Source: DAOTWP01 sp034435675 (GTDB taxonomy: Bacteria > Chloroflexota > Anaerolineae > Aggregatilineales > Phototrophicaceae). Taken from it: 15,841 nucleotides of DNA. Of this stretch, positions 1 through 5,525 are shown in pieces; the stretch's first letter is position 1, and every line of letters begins with the position of its first letter. A program made the translations under genes and the position numbers. A model generated the notes under the pieces. That model ran no database searches. It saw nothing but the letters and a program-made list of their open reading frames with translations, and was not told where the DNA came from. The stretch lies in assembly GCA_034435675.1 (NCBI GenBank), contig DAOTWP010000359.1, forward strand, positions 1 through 15,841. Direction: 5' to 3'.

Positions 1-732
1 CGTGCCGTCAATCAGGTTGATGTTGGTGTTTGCCGTGATCACCGTGTCGCCGTTGAGCAGCGCGTGGTCAATCGCCGCGCTGACCGCCCGCATCGCCTGC
101 TCGCGGTACAGGCTCAGCACCGGCACGATGGCATCTTCTGCCAGTTCCGCGCTGAAGCCCACGCGCAGCGCCAGCTTCTTCGCCGCCAGCGTGATCTTCT
201 TGCTGCCGATCTTGCTGTCGGGGATCGGGTTGCCGCTGCCCAGCGACAGGTGCGCCTCGTCCTCGGTTTCGGGCACAAAGTACACTGTCGGGTCTGTGCC
301 CTCGGCAGGCAGTTCAAACGGATTGGACGGCATTTCGACACTGCGGAACAGCGGCAGCACCACATTCTCCAGCCGTGCCTTCTGCCAGAGCTGCGCGCTC
401 CACAGGTCGGGCACCCACTCGTCGCCGTAGCCGGTCTGCGTGCTGTGGCTCAGTTCGTCGGTCTTGATACCCATGTGCAGCCCGGCGCGCTGAAGCTTGG
501 ACGCCAGCGCGTTGCCATACTGCTCGCTCACGCCGCGGAAGTTCTTCGTCGCCCGCAGCAGCACATAGCCGTGCAGCAGATCGAGCGCGTCCAGCGCGTC
601 ATACGGGCTGCTCACGCTGATGCGTCCGCCCTTCAGCCCGGCGGGCACTGCCGCCGCGTCCTGCCCATCCGCCAGCGGCAGCCGTTTGCGCGCCGCCGGG
701 GTGTCGGTCATCGTCTGCATGTCCTCATGCAT
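1..732 (-). CDS. Major capsid protein, probable internal-start product of the fused gene (partial)
   Basis: This is the capsid half of the fused reading frame, read from an in-frame ATG at 732. AAGGAG lies 8 bases upstream, the best ribosome binding site on this transcript. Translation here would give a separate capsid protein beginning MHEDMQTMTD. About 80 residues that could act as a delta/scaffold region precede the HK97-fold core (LWSAQLWQKARLENVVLPLF onward). 244 codons lie in the window and the 3' end is beyond position 1. Only a few hundred subunits of protease-bearing fusion would be tolerable in a capsid, so free capsid made from this start is the plausible major product; that is inference. 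An alternative is that the strong internal site is the relic of two once separate genes. Confidence 0.6.
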   Translation of the reverse strand, partial: MHEDMQTMTDTPAARKRLPLADGQDAAAVPAGLKGGRISVSSPYDALDALDLLHGYVLLRATKNFRGVSEQYGNALASKLQRAGLHMGIKTDELSHSTQTGYGDEWVPDLWSAQLWQKARLENVVLPLFRSVEMPSNPFELPAEGTDPTVYFVPETEDEAHLSLGSGNPIPDSKIGSKKITLAAKKLALRVGFSAELAEDAIVPVLSLYREQAMRAVSAAIDHALLNGDTVITANTNINLIDGT

Positions 733-1281
733 CGCTTGTTCTCCTTGTTGCCGTATCGTTCGTTGTTCGTCATGCTGCCCCCCGCCCGCTGCCTCCAGCC
801 GCGTCACGTCCAACCCCAGCGCCGCGTATGCGCTCTTCAGGGTCTGCACGTCTGTGCGCCGTGGCTCTGCCGGAGCAGGCGTCAGGCTGCCTTCCACCAG
901 GGGCCAGCGCTCAATCCGCCCATCGCCCGCCACCTGCACCAGATGCGGCAGACTGCCCGACGACCACGCCAGCACACCTTTATCCACCAGCCGCTGCACC
1001 GTGCGCACATAACGCTGGCGCAGGTCAAGCTGTGCCTCTGCCCACACGCCGACCTCATCCACGCGCAGCGTGTCGATCACGCCGATCACCGCCGCCTTCA
1101 GGCTGCCATCCAACCCGTGGTGATACAGCACCGGGCGGGCGGGATACCATTCCAGGCACAGGTCGGTTTGCGGCGTGAAGTACTCGCCCTGCAGGTCGCG
1201 CTGCTCGGCGCTGCCCCAGACCACCAGATAGCCCCCGACACGCCCGTTCTCGGCGTCGAGACTCTTGATCGCTGTGTTCAC
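1..1281 (-). CDS. HK97-family prohead protease fused in frame to HK97-fold major capsid protein (partial, runs off left edge)
   Basis: One frame stays open on the minus strand from a TGA at 1327-1329 to the window edge: 427 codons from GTG 1281. Residues 1 to about 150 look like a U35/HK97 prohead protease. They have a GGYLVVWG start, RDLQGEYFTP, an active-site-type His in YHHGLDG (54-55) and a Ser in AWSSGSLPH (107-110), then a conserved EGSLTPAPAEPR turn. From about residue 184 the capsid part begins: a charged, scaffold-like delta region, then HK97-fold sequence such as ENVVLPLFRSVEMP and ALLNGDTVITANTNINLIDGT. The protease would cut the delta domain during head assembly. The start is uncertain. 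GTG 1281 has GAGGAG 11 bases upstream; in-frame GTG 1293 overlaps that motif. The capsid C-terminus is outside the window. Portal and terminase genes, normally just upstream, are missing. Family assignment is by recognition of sequence style, not by search. Confidence 0.85.
   Translation of the reverse strand, partial: MNTAIKSLDAENGRVGGYLVVWGSAEQRDLQGEYFTPQTDLCLEWYPARPVLYHHGLDGSLKAAVIGVIDTLRVDEVGVWAEAQLDLRQRYVRTVQRLVDKGVLAWSSGSLPHLVQVAGDGRIERWPLVEGSLTPAPAEPRRTDVQTLKSAYAALGLDVTRLEAAGGGQHDEQRTIRQQGEQAMHEDMQTMTDTPAARKRLPLADGQDAAAVPAGLKGGRISVSSPYDALDALDLLHGYVLLRATKNFRGVSEQYGNALASKLQRAGLHMGIKTDELSHSTQTGYGDEWVPDLWSAQLWQKARLENVVLPLFRSVEMPSNPFELPAEGTDPTVYFVPETEDEAHLSLGSGNPIPDSKIGSKKITLAAKKLALRVGFSAELAEDAIVPVLSLYREQAMRAVSAAIDHALLNGDTVITANTNINLIDGT
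730..746 (-). promoter_or_regulatory. Internal ribosome binding site for the capsid protein
   Basis: AAGGAG at 746-741 is followed by an 8-base spacer and ATG at 732-730, all inside the open protease-capsid frame. It is a stronger Shine-Dalgarno than the one at the gene's outer start. Confidence 0.6.
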
Positions 1282-1552
1282 GTCCCTTTTCACTCCTCTT
1301 GTCTCATTAGCTCCGCCGGACAGGTCTCACCGGCATCCTGCATCTGGCTGCCTCGCACGCCTCCACACGCGGCTGGCAGATATGGTGCAGAGGGGGAACA
1401 GCCATGCGGGGCACACAGCCGCGCCGCCCACTGCCCGCAGGCAAGCACAGCGCACGCCAATGCCCGTTGTTAAGCTGCCGGTGGCGCTGCGCGCCCGTTC
1501 TGCGCGCCAGCTCCAAACAGCACAATAGCACAGACGTTCGCTGTCAGGGTGA

Positions 1553-1588
1553 GCATTTGCTCATGCATTTGTCCATGCATTTGCCGCA
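1553..1588. repeat. Three tandem 12-bp direct repeats (GCATTTG core)
   Basis: GCATTTG recurs at 1553, 1565 and 1577, an exact 12-base period. The units are GCATTTGCTCAT, GCATTTGTCCAT and GCATTTGCCGCA. They sit in the spacer between two divergent genes, about 85 bases upstream of the STAND -10 box. They could be operator or iteron sites, but function is unknown. Confidence 0.6.
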
Positions 1589-1667
1589 AGTGCGAGTCAC
1601 AATGCTGGACATAGGGGGTGGAGGGGGCTGTTGCCTTAGTGGCGTGCGGGCAAAAATCCACAAGAAC

Positions 1668-1676
1668 TGCTACAAT
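1668..1676 (+). promoter_or_regulatory. Putative extended -10 promoter of the STAND gene
   Basis: TGC followed by TACAAT (1671-1676) fits an extended -10 element, 41 bases before ATG 1718. No good -35 box lies at the expected distance, in keeping with an extended -10 type. Confidence 0.35.
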
Positions 1677-1717
1677 CGCGAGTTATTAGCGAGACATTCT
1701 GAGTGTGGACAGCCAAC

Positions 1718-4700
1718 ATGACAGATCCGATCTTCTTCAAAATCTTCCTCTCCTCGCCCGGTGACGTGCCGCAGGAGCGCGACGACGCGCAAGACGTGAT
1801 CGACGAGATCAATGCCAGCGGCGAATTTGCCCATCATTTCATCCTCAAGCTGTACCGCTGGGATGATAAGTCTGTCGTCCTGCCCATGCCCGTGACCGCG
1901 ATCCCGCAGAAATCAGTGGACATTTATATGCTTCGCCCCTCAGCGTGCGACCTCACCGTCGTGCTGTTCTGGTCGCGCATGGGGTCGCCGCTGGTAATGG
2001 ATGCGCGCGAGTATCTGAGCGGCACGCACTATGAATATTCGGAGGCTTTACAGGGTTACCAGCAAAGCGGCAAGCCGACGGTGTGGCTGTACCGCTGCGC
2101 CGAAGAGCCGTTCATCAGCCTGAAAGACCCCAGGCGCGCCGAGAGAAACCAGCAGTTTGATCAGGTCGAACAGTTCTTCAAGCAGTTTCAGGATGCCGAA
2201 GGACGCTACACCGGCGGCGTGAACGAATACCCGACGCACACAGATTTCAAGGCGCTGTTCAAGGGGCAGTTGATCACCTACCTGCGCCATCTACGCGATA
2301 ACCCGCGCCCGCCCGATCCGCCACAGCAGCGGGTCATTGACCCGAATCTGACCCCTTATCGTGGGCTGACGGCGCTTGATGAAGGGGATGCGCCGATCTT
2401 CTTCGGACGCGATGCTGAAACGCTGGAGGTGCTCAATCGCGTTGATCAACAGCGGCTGGTATTCGTACTGGGCGCATCGGGGAGTGGGAAATCCTCGCTG
2501 GCGGCGGCAGGCGTGCTGCCCAGACTGCGCGAACGCGGCTGGCAGATTGTGCGCTGTGTCCCCGGCGATGATCCGTTCTACGCAGTGGCGCTGGCACTGG
2601 TGAAACTGCCGGAAATGGGCGTTGCGCTGATTGATGCGCTGCCCGCTGCCCGTAAACTGGCGCATACCCTGCGCGAGTCGCCCGCGAATCTGGTCGAACA
2701 GATCGCGCTGACGCTGCCCGGCAAGCGCGTGCTGCTGTTCATTGACCAGTTTGAAGAAATCTTCACGCTGGCGGACAATAACCCGCATCTGCCTGCTGGC
2801 AGCGTGGCAGCGTTCATTCAGGCGATCCGGCAGCCGTCGGCGCAGGTGGTGACGCTGTTGACCATGCGTGCCGACTTCTACGGCGCAGCGCTGCCCCACT
2901 TCGACGAACTCAAACAGCACGCCTATGGGCTGACGCGCCCATCATCGTTTGCGCTGTACGAGATGATCACCCGCCCGGCGGAACTGGCGGGGCTGAAGCT
3001 GGATGCGGGTCTCGCCGCGCAGATCGTGGATGACGCAGGGAGTGAGAGCGGCGCGCTGGCGTTGATCTCGTATGTGCTGGAATCACTGTACCTGCGGGCG
3101 AAAGCACGCGGCGATGGCAGACTGCTGCGCCATGATTACGAAGTCGAACTCAAGGGCGTGCAGGGGGCGATTAACACGCTGGCAGCGCGTGCCTATGCCG
3201 AACTGCCCTTCGACGAAGCGGCACGCGAGAAGGCGCTGCAAACGGTCTTCCGCGAATTGATCGCGCTGACCGAGGAAGATGGGCAGTTGATCCCAACCCG
3301 GCGACGCGCGCCCCTGTCCACTTTCGACGCGGACTCAAACGAAATGCGGCTGATCGAAACGTTTGCCAGAGCACGCTTGCTGGTGACCAGCGCCCTCTCC
3401 CAAAATCCCTCTCCCAAAGGAGCGGGGCTTGCCACCCCTCTCCCAGCGCAGCGTTGGGGAGAGGGGCAGGGGGTGAGGGCAGAGGTCGAAGTCGCGCATG
3501 AGGCGATTTTGCGCCACTGGGAGGCGCTGGCGAACTGGATCGCACTGATCAAAGGCGATTTAGCCCTGTATCGCCAGTACGAGCGCGATGCCAGAACGTG
3601 GGCAGAGCGCGGCAGAGATACGCCGCAGCCGACCCATGAGGCGCTGGTCTACTTTGAGCGGGCGCTCGCCAGTCTCGGCTATGGGCGCGATGATCTGCCC
3701 GAACCGCTCAAAGCGTATACCGAGCCGGAAGCGGATCGCAAAGTCCGCGAACTGGAAAAACTGCCGCCCACTGCCGACATGCACGGCAGACGCTTGGCTA
3801 TCGGTGAGCGGCTGGCAGTCATCGGGGATTCGCGCCCCGGTGTGGGCGTGGTTGTTCTCCCCTCTCTTTTGGGAGAGGGGTCGGGGGTGAGGGCAATCCC
3901 CGCTATTGCCTGGCTGCCTGTCACTCCCGGCGGTGAGATCACAATTAAGCAGCACAAATTCACCGTGCAACCATTCTATATCGCTCAATATCTCGTGACC
4001 TTTGACCAGTATCAGGCGTTCGTCAAGGCAGACGACGGCTGGAATAACCCTGAGTGGTGGGCGGATATGCCGAAGGATTACCGGCAGCAGAAACTTGCCG
4101 ATCAGCGCACGCAAGCGCTGAATAATCCGCGTGACAGCATCTCGTGGTATCAGAGCGTGGCATTTGCCCGCTGGCTGGATTTCAAATATCGGAAATTGGG
4201 GTTGTTCGAGCGGTTTTTGCCCTCACCCCAAACCCCTCTCCCGACCGCGCCTACGGCGCTAGGAGAGGGGCTTGACCAGCGCACGCTGAACAGGCTCTCG
4301 GCTGAAGGGCTTCAAAACATGCCGTTGAAGGGCGAATACCGCGCCAAAGCAAGTGAGGTGCTGGTGTATATTGCGCGTGATCTGCGCCAGAGACAAACCT
4401 CAGCGGAGGAATTGCTTTGGGAGTGCTTGCGAGATCGTCGGTTGAGTGGTCTCAAATTCCGCCGCCAGCATCCGGTTGCAAAGACCGCCTATGTAGTCGA
4501 TTTCTTCTGCTACGAATACCGGTTGGTCATCGAACTCGATGGAGGAATTCACGATAGCCAGCGTGAAGCTGATGCGCGCCGTCAGGCTGAACTGGAAGCA
4601 TTAGGGCTGCGCGTCCTTCGTTTTCCTAACGATCTGCTCTACACACAGCTCGAAGATGTCCTGACAATCATTGTTCAGACAGCATTGGATGACTCCCCTC

Positions 4701-5143
4701 TCCCAGCGCAGCGTTCGGGAGAGGGGCTGGGGGTGAGGGCATCTGACTGGCAAATCCGTCTGCCGACCGAATGGGAATGGCAGTGGGCAGCGCAGGGCGG
4801 CGCAGAGCAGCGCGACTACCCGTGGGGCGGTTGGCAGCCGGGATACGCCAACACCAGCGAAGCGGGACTGGGGCGGGCGATTGCCGTTGGGATGTACCCG
4901 CACGGCGCGGCGAAGTGTGAGGCACTTGACATGGCAGGCAGTTTGTATGAATGGTGCCTGAACGATTATAAGTCGTTTGAAACATTAAGTATTAGTAATA
5001 ACCAGCCAAAGGTGCTGCGGGGCGGTTCTTTCAGCGACCATCAGCTCTACGCCGCTGCGTCGTATCGCAGCTACGGCCCCCCGCTCAGCGATCACCACGG
5101 CTACGGTGTGCGGTTGGTGGTGGCTGCCCCTATGCGTCTCTGA
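1718..5143 (+). CDS. DUF4062 - nSTAND1 ATPase - FGE/C-type-lectin protein with an inserted DUF559 nuclease domain and a DGR-like variable C-terminus
   Basis: 1141 residues from ATG 1718 (GTG 1703 also in frame; no strong ribosome site for either). Residues 7 to about 195 are a DUF4062/TIR-like domain with the signature FLSSPGDVPQER. nSTAND1 follows from about 211: Walker A GASGSGKSS (252-260, Lys258), Walker B LLFIDQFEE (Asp343) and TMRADFYG with Arg384. VAHEAILRHW (592-601) ends the ATPase region. The C-terminal FGE-like domain is split: 727-832 and 1008-1141 (RLPTEWEWQWAAQGG, DMAGSLYEW, VLRGGSF, GVRLVVAAP). It lacks the catalytic-cysteine context of true FGE, so is probably a binding domain. 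Palindrome-derived segments interrupt it at 559-587 and 711-725, and a DUF559 cassette at 834-1007. Such multidomain NTPases are known conflict/signalling proteins; the diversified end would be the ligand sensor (inference). No membrane segment was seen, so it is probably cytoplasmic. Confidence 0.88.
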   Translation: MTDPIFFKIFLSSPGDVPQERDDAQDVIDEINASGEFAHHFILKLYRWDDKSVVLPMPVTAIPQKSVDIYMLRPSACDLTVVLFWSRMGSPLVMDAREYLSGTHYEYSEALQGYQQSGKPTVWLYRCAEEPFISLKDPRRAERNQQFDQVEQFFKQFQDAEGRYTGGVNEYPTHTDFKALFKGQLITYLRHLRDNPRPPDPPQQRVIDPNLTPYRGLTALDEGDAPIFFGRDAETLEVLNRVDQQRLVFVLGASGSGKSSLAAAGVLPRLRERGWQIVRCVPGDDPFYAVALALVKLPEMGVALIDALPAARKLAHTLRESPANLVEQIALTLPGKRVLLFIDQFEEIFTLADNNPHLPAGSVAAFIQAIRQPSAQVVTLLTMRADFYGAALPHFDELKQHAYGLTRPSSFALYEMITRPAELAGLKLDAGLAAQIVDDAGSESGALALISYVLESLYLRAKARGDGRLLRHDYEVELKGVQGAINTLAARAYAELPFDEAAREKALQTVFRELIALTEEDGQLIPTRRRAPLSTFDADSNEMRLIETFARARLLVTSALSQNPSPKGAGLATPLPAQRWGEGQGVRAEVEVAHEAILRHWEALANWIALIKGDLALYRQYERDARTWAERGRDTPQPTHEALVYFERALASLGYGRDDLPEPLKAYTEPEADRKVRELEKLPPTADMHGRRLAIGERLAVIGDSRPGVGVVVLPSLLGEGSGVRAIPAIAWLPVTPGGEITIKQHKFTVQPFYIAQYLVTFDQYQAFVKADDGWNNPEWWADMPKDYRQQKLADQRTQALNNPRDSISWYQSVAFARWLDFKYRKLGLFERFLPSPQTPLPTAPTALGEGLDQRTLNRLSAEGLQNMPLKGEYRAKASEVLVYIARDLRQRQTSAEELLWECLRDRRLSGLKFRRQHPVAKTAYVVDFFCYEYRLVIELDGGIHDSQREADARRQAELEALGLRVLRFPNDLLYTQLEDVLTIIVQTALDDSPLPAQRSGEGLGVRASDWQIRLPTEWEWQWAAQGGAEQRDYPWGGWQPGYANTSEAGLGRAIAVGMYPHGAAKCEALDMAGSLYEWCLNDYKSFETLSISNNQPKVLRGGSFSDHQLYAAASYRSYGPPLSDHHGYGVRLVVAAPMRL
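3391..3480 (+). repeat. Palindromic repeat insertion 1, in frame in the ATPase region
   Basis: The main palindrome is CCCCTCTCCC...GGGGAGAGGGG at 3435-3466 with an AGCGCAGCG loop, followed by the tail GGGGGTGAGGGC to 3480. A degenerate half-copy (CCCTCTCC / GGAGCGGGG) precedes it at 3408-3427. It is translated as ...TPLPAQRWGEGQGVR between ARLLVTS and AEVEVAHEA, two motifs that normally lie close together in nSTAND1 proteins. The reading frame is kept. Confidence 0.8.
3857..3897 (+). repeat. Palindromic repeat insertion 2, in frame in the linker before the FGE domain
   Basis: A short form of the element: CCCCTCTC TTTT GGGAGAGGGG (3859-3880) with tail GGGGGTGAGGGC. It is translated as LPSLLGEGSGVR. 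It splits the conserved linker between GDSRPGVGV and IPAIAWLPV without breaking the frame. Confidence 0.8.
4219..4270 (-). repeat. Palindromic repeat, left end of the DUF559 cassette
   Basis: GCCCTCACCCC tail, then CCCCTCTCCC and an inner hairpin (GCGCC TAC GGCGC, 4247-4259), closing with GGAGAGGGG. The orientation is opposite to insertions 1 and 2. The inner hairpin type matches the copy at 15763. It is translated as PSPQTPLPTAPTALGEGL. Confidence 0.75.
4695..4740 (+). repeat. Palindromic repeat, right end of the DUF559 cassette
   Basis: CCCCTCTCCC AGCGCAGCGTT CGGGAGAGGGG (4695-4726) with tail GGGGGTGAGGGC. It is almost identical to insertion 1 and is translated as SPLPAQRSGEGLGVRA. Confidence 0.8.
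5012..5143 (+). other. Candidate DGR variable region A (3' end of the STAND-FGE gene)
   Basis: This encodes the last 43 residues of the FGE-like domain, from VLRGGSF to VVAAPMRL. It aligns with 5391-5525: 17 identical bases at the start, an identical GCGTCGTATCGCAGC core and 36 identical bases at the end including the stop. Between these, 16 codons differ in meaning, and 15 of the 16 keep the same third base (usually C or T). The position at the 3' end of a C-type-lectin-fold domain is the usual place of a DGR variable region. The identical 3' block would be the IMH-like segment. No template or reverse transcriptase is present in the window. Confidence 0.7.
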
Positions 5144-5167
5144 ACTCTGGTACTCTGAACTCTGGAA
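5138..5167 (+). repeat. 15-bp tandem duplication across the stop codon
   Basis: CTCTGAACTCTGG occurs at 5138-5150 and again at 5153-5165, with a 15-base period. The first copy contains the STAND gene's TGA. A related sequence (CTCTGACCTCTG) follows the stop of the second variable region. Confidence 0.7.
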
Positions 5168-5175
5168 GCGAGTGA

Positions 5176-5276
5176 CACGCACAGCGTGGAACGAGCGCCT
5201 CTGTAGCTCTTGCGCGCGCAGCGCGCCTCTAAGGGGGTCTGGGGGAATCCCCCAGTACCTCTCCGCGTCAGCGGAG
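5176..5276. repeat. Cluster of four hairpins between the two variable regions
   Basis: Perfect short hairpins follow one another: CACGC/GCGTG (5176-5188), GCGCGC/GCGCGC (5214-5226), CTGGGGGA/TCCCCCAG (5239-5255) and CTCCGC/GCGGAG (5261-5276). The palindromic repeat at 5298 follows. No poly-T tract follows any of them, so simple terminators are unlikely. They may be structured RNA or remnants of other repeat elements. Confidence 0.55.
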
Positions 5277-5297
5277 TCGATTTTAGGGGTTTTAGAC

Positions 5298-5340
5298 CTC
5301 ACCCCAACCCCTCTCCCAAACGCTGCGCTGGGAGAGGGGC
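5298..5340 (-). repeat. Palindromic repeat in reverse orientation upstream of variable region B
   Basis: CCTCACCCC tail, then CCCCTCTCCCA AACGCTGCGCT GGGAGAGGGG. This is the reverse complement type of the copies at 3435 and 4695. It lies 50 bases before the duplicated FGE end and is open in the same frame as that fragment. Confidence 0.8.
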
Positions 5341-5525
5341 TTTCTGTTATAGCCAGGTTGCCAGCATTGGCTGGTCAGGCTGCGGGGCAGGTGCTGCGGG
5401 GCGGTTCCTTCCGTTTCAATCGGTACAGCGCCGCCGCGTCGTATCGCAGCAACGGCCTCCCGTACGGCGTTGTCAGCGCCGACGTCGTTGTGCGGTTGGT
5501 GGTGGCTGCCCCTATGCGTCTCTGA
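5341..5525 (+). pseudogene. Orphan FGE-domain 3' end with candidate DGR variable region B
   Basis: 5391-5525 encodes VLRGGSFRFNRYSAAASYRS through VVRLVVAAPMRL and a stop, a second version of the STAND gene's C-terminus. It has one extra codon and different variable residues. Only about 15 residues upstream are open without resembling FGE (VIARLPALAGQ). Before that come the palindromic repeat at 5298 and the hairpin cluster, so no gene body is attached. It is either the remnant of a second DGR target whose 5' part was lost, or a stored variable cassette that could recombine with the intact gene. The frame after the repeat is intact, without a stop or frameshift. Confidence 0.65.

Larger units (their letters stand above)
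1330..1702. other. Gene-poor spacer between the phage gene and the divergent STAND gene
   Basis: No convincing gene is seen on either strand. On the minus strand, Cys/Arg-rich frames of 56 to 74 codons end in TGA at 1290-1292 or TAA at 1307-1309, just at the protease start. They have no recognisable domain and no good ribosome binding site. The stretch holds a 3 x 12-bp direct repeat (1553-1588) and an extended -10 box for the STAND gene (1668-1676). Portal or terminase sequence, expected upstream of a protease-capsid pair, was not recognised. Confidence 0.5.
4219..4740 (+). mobile_element. 522-bp cassette with inverted palindromic ends carrying a DUF559 endonuclease domain
   Basis: The left end (4219-4248) and the reverse complement of the right end (4711-4740) both begin GCCCTCACCCC and match at 27 of 30 bases. 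The tails point outward and the palindromes inward. The cassette is exactly 174 codons, so removing it restores a continuous FGE domain (KLGLFERFL joined to SDWQIRLPTEWEW). Inside is a DUF559 domain (host residues 891-990): TSAEELLWECLRDRRLSGLK, FRRQHP, YVVDFF and IELDGGIH, then LRVLRF. The restriction-nuclease-like acidic residues Asp928, Glu939 and Asp941 are present. An in-frame ATG at 4319 (MPLKGEYRAK) could once have been its own start, but there is no own stop. No clear target-site duplication was found. Known: DUF559 belongs to the PD-(D/E)XK-like nucleases. Inference: the cassette moved as a unit. Confidence 0.75.

Noticed and set aside
64..1473. A 469-codon plus-strand open frame
   Set aside because: It is the antisense of the protease-capsid gene, with Arg/His/Gln-rich sequence and no domain. 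The minus-strand frame has clear protease and capsid motifs.
1290..1531. Small minus-strand frames before the protease gene as a portal remnant
   Set aside because: Cys- and Arg-rich translations with no portal-like sequence and poor starts. One overlaps the GTG at 1293, but that alone is not enough.
1553..1588. Possible CRISPR array
   Set aside because: A 12-base period with no spacers and only three units.
5106..5525. 139-codon frame ending with the duplicated FGE end
   Set aside because: It begins inside the end of the STAND gene in another frame and passes through hairpins and a palindrome. Only the last 45 codons resemble a protein, so it is reported as a remnant.
5391..5525. Region B as the DGR template itself
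   Set aside because: A template should have adenines at the variable positions. B has codons such as TTC, CTC, GTC and GCC there, so it looks like a rewritten variable region instead.
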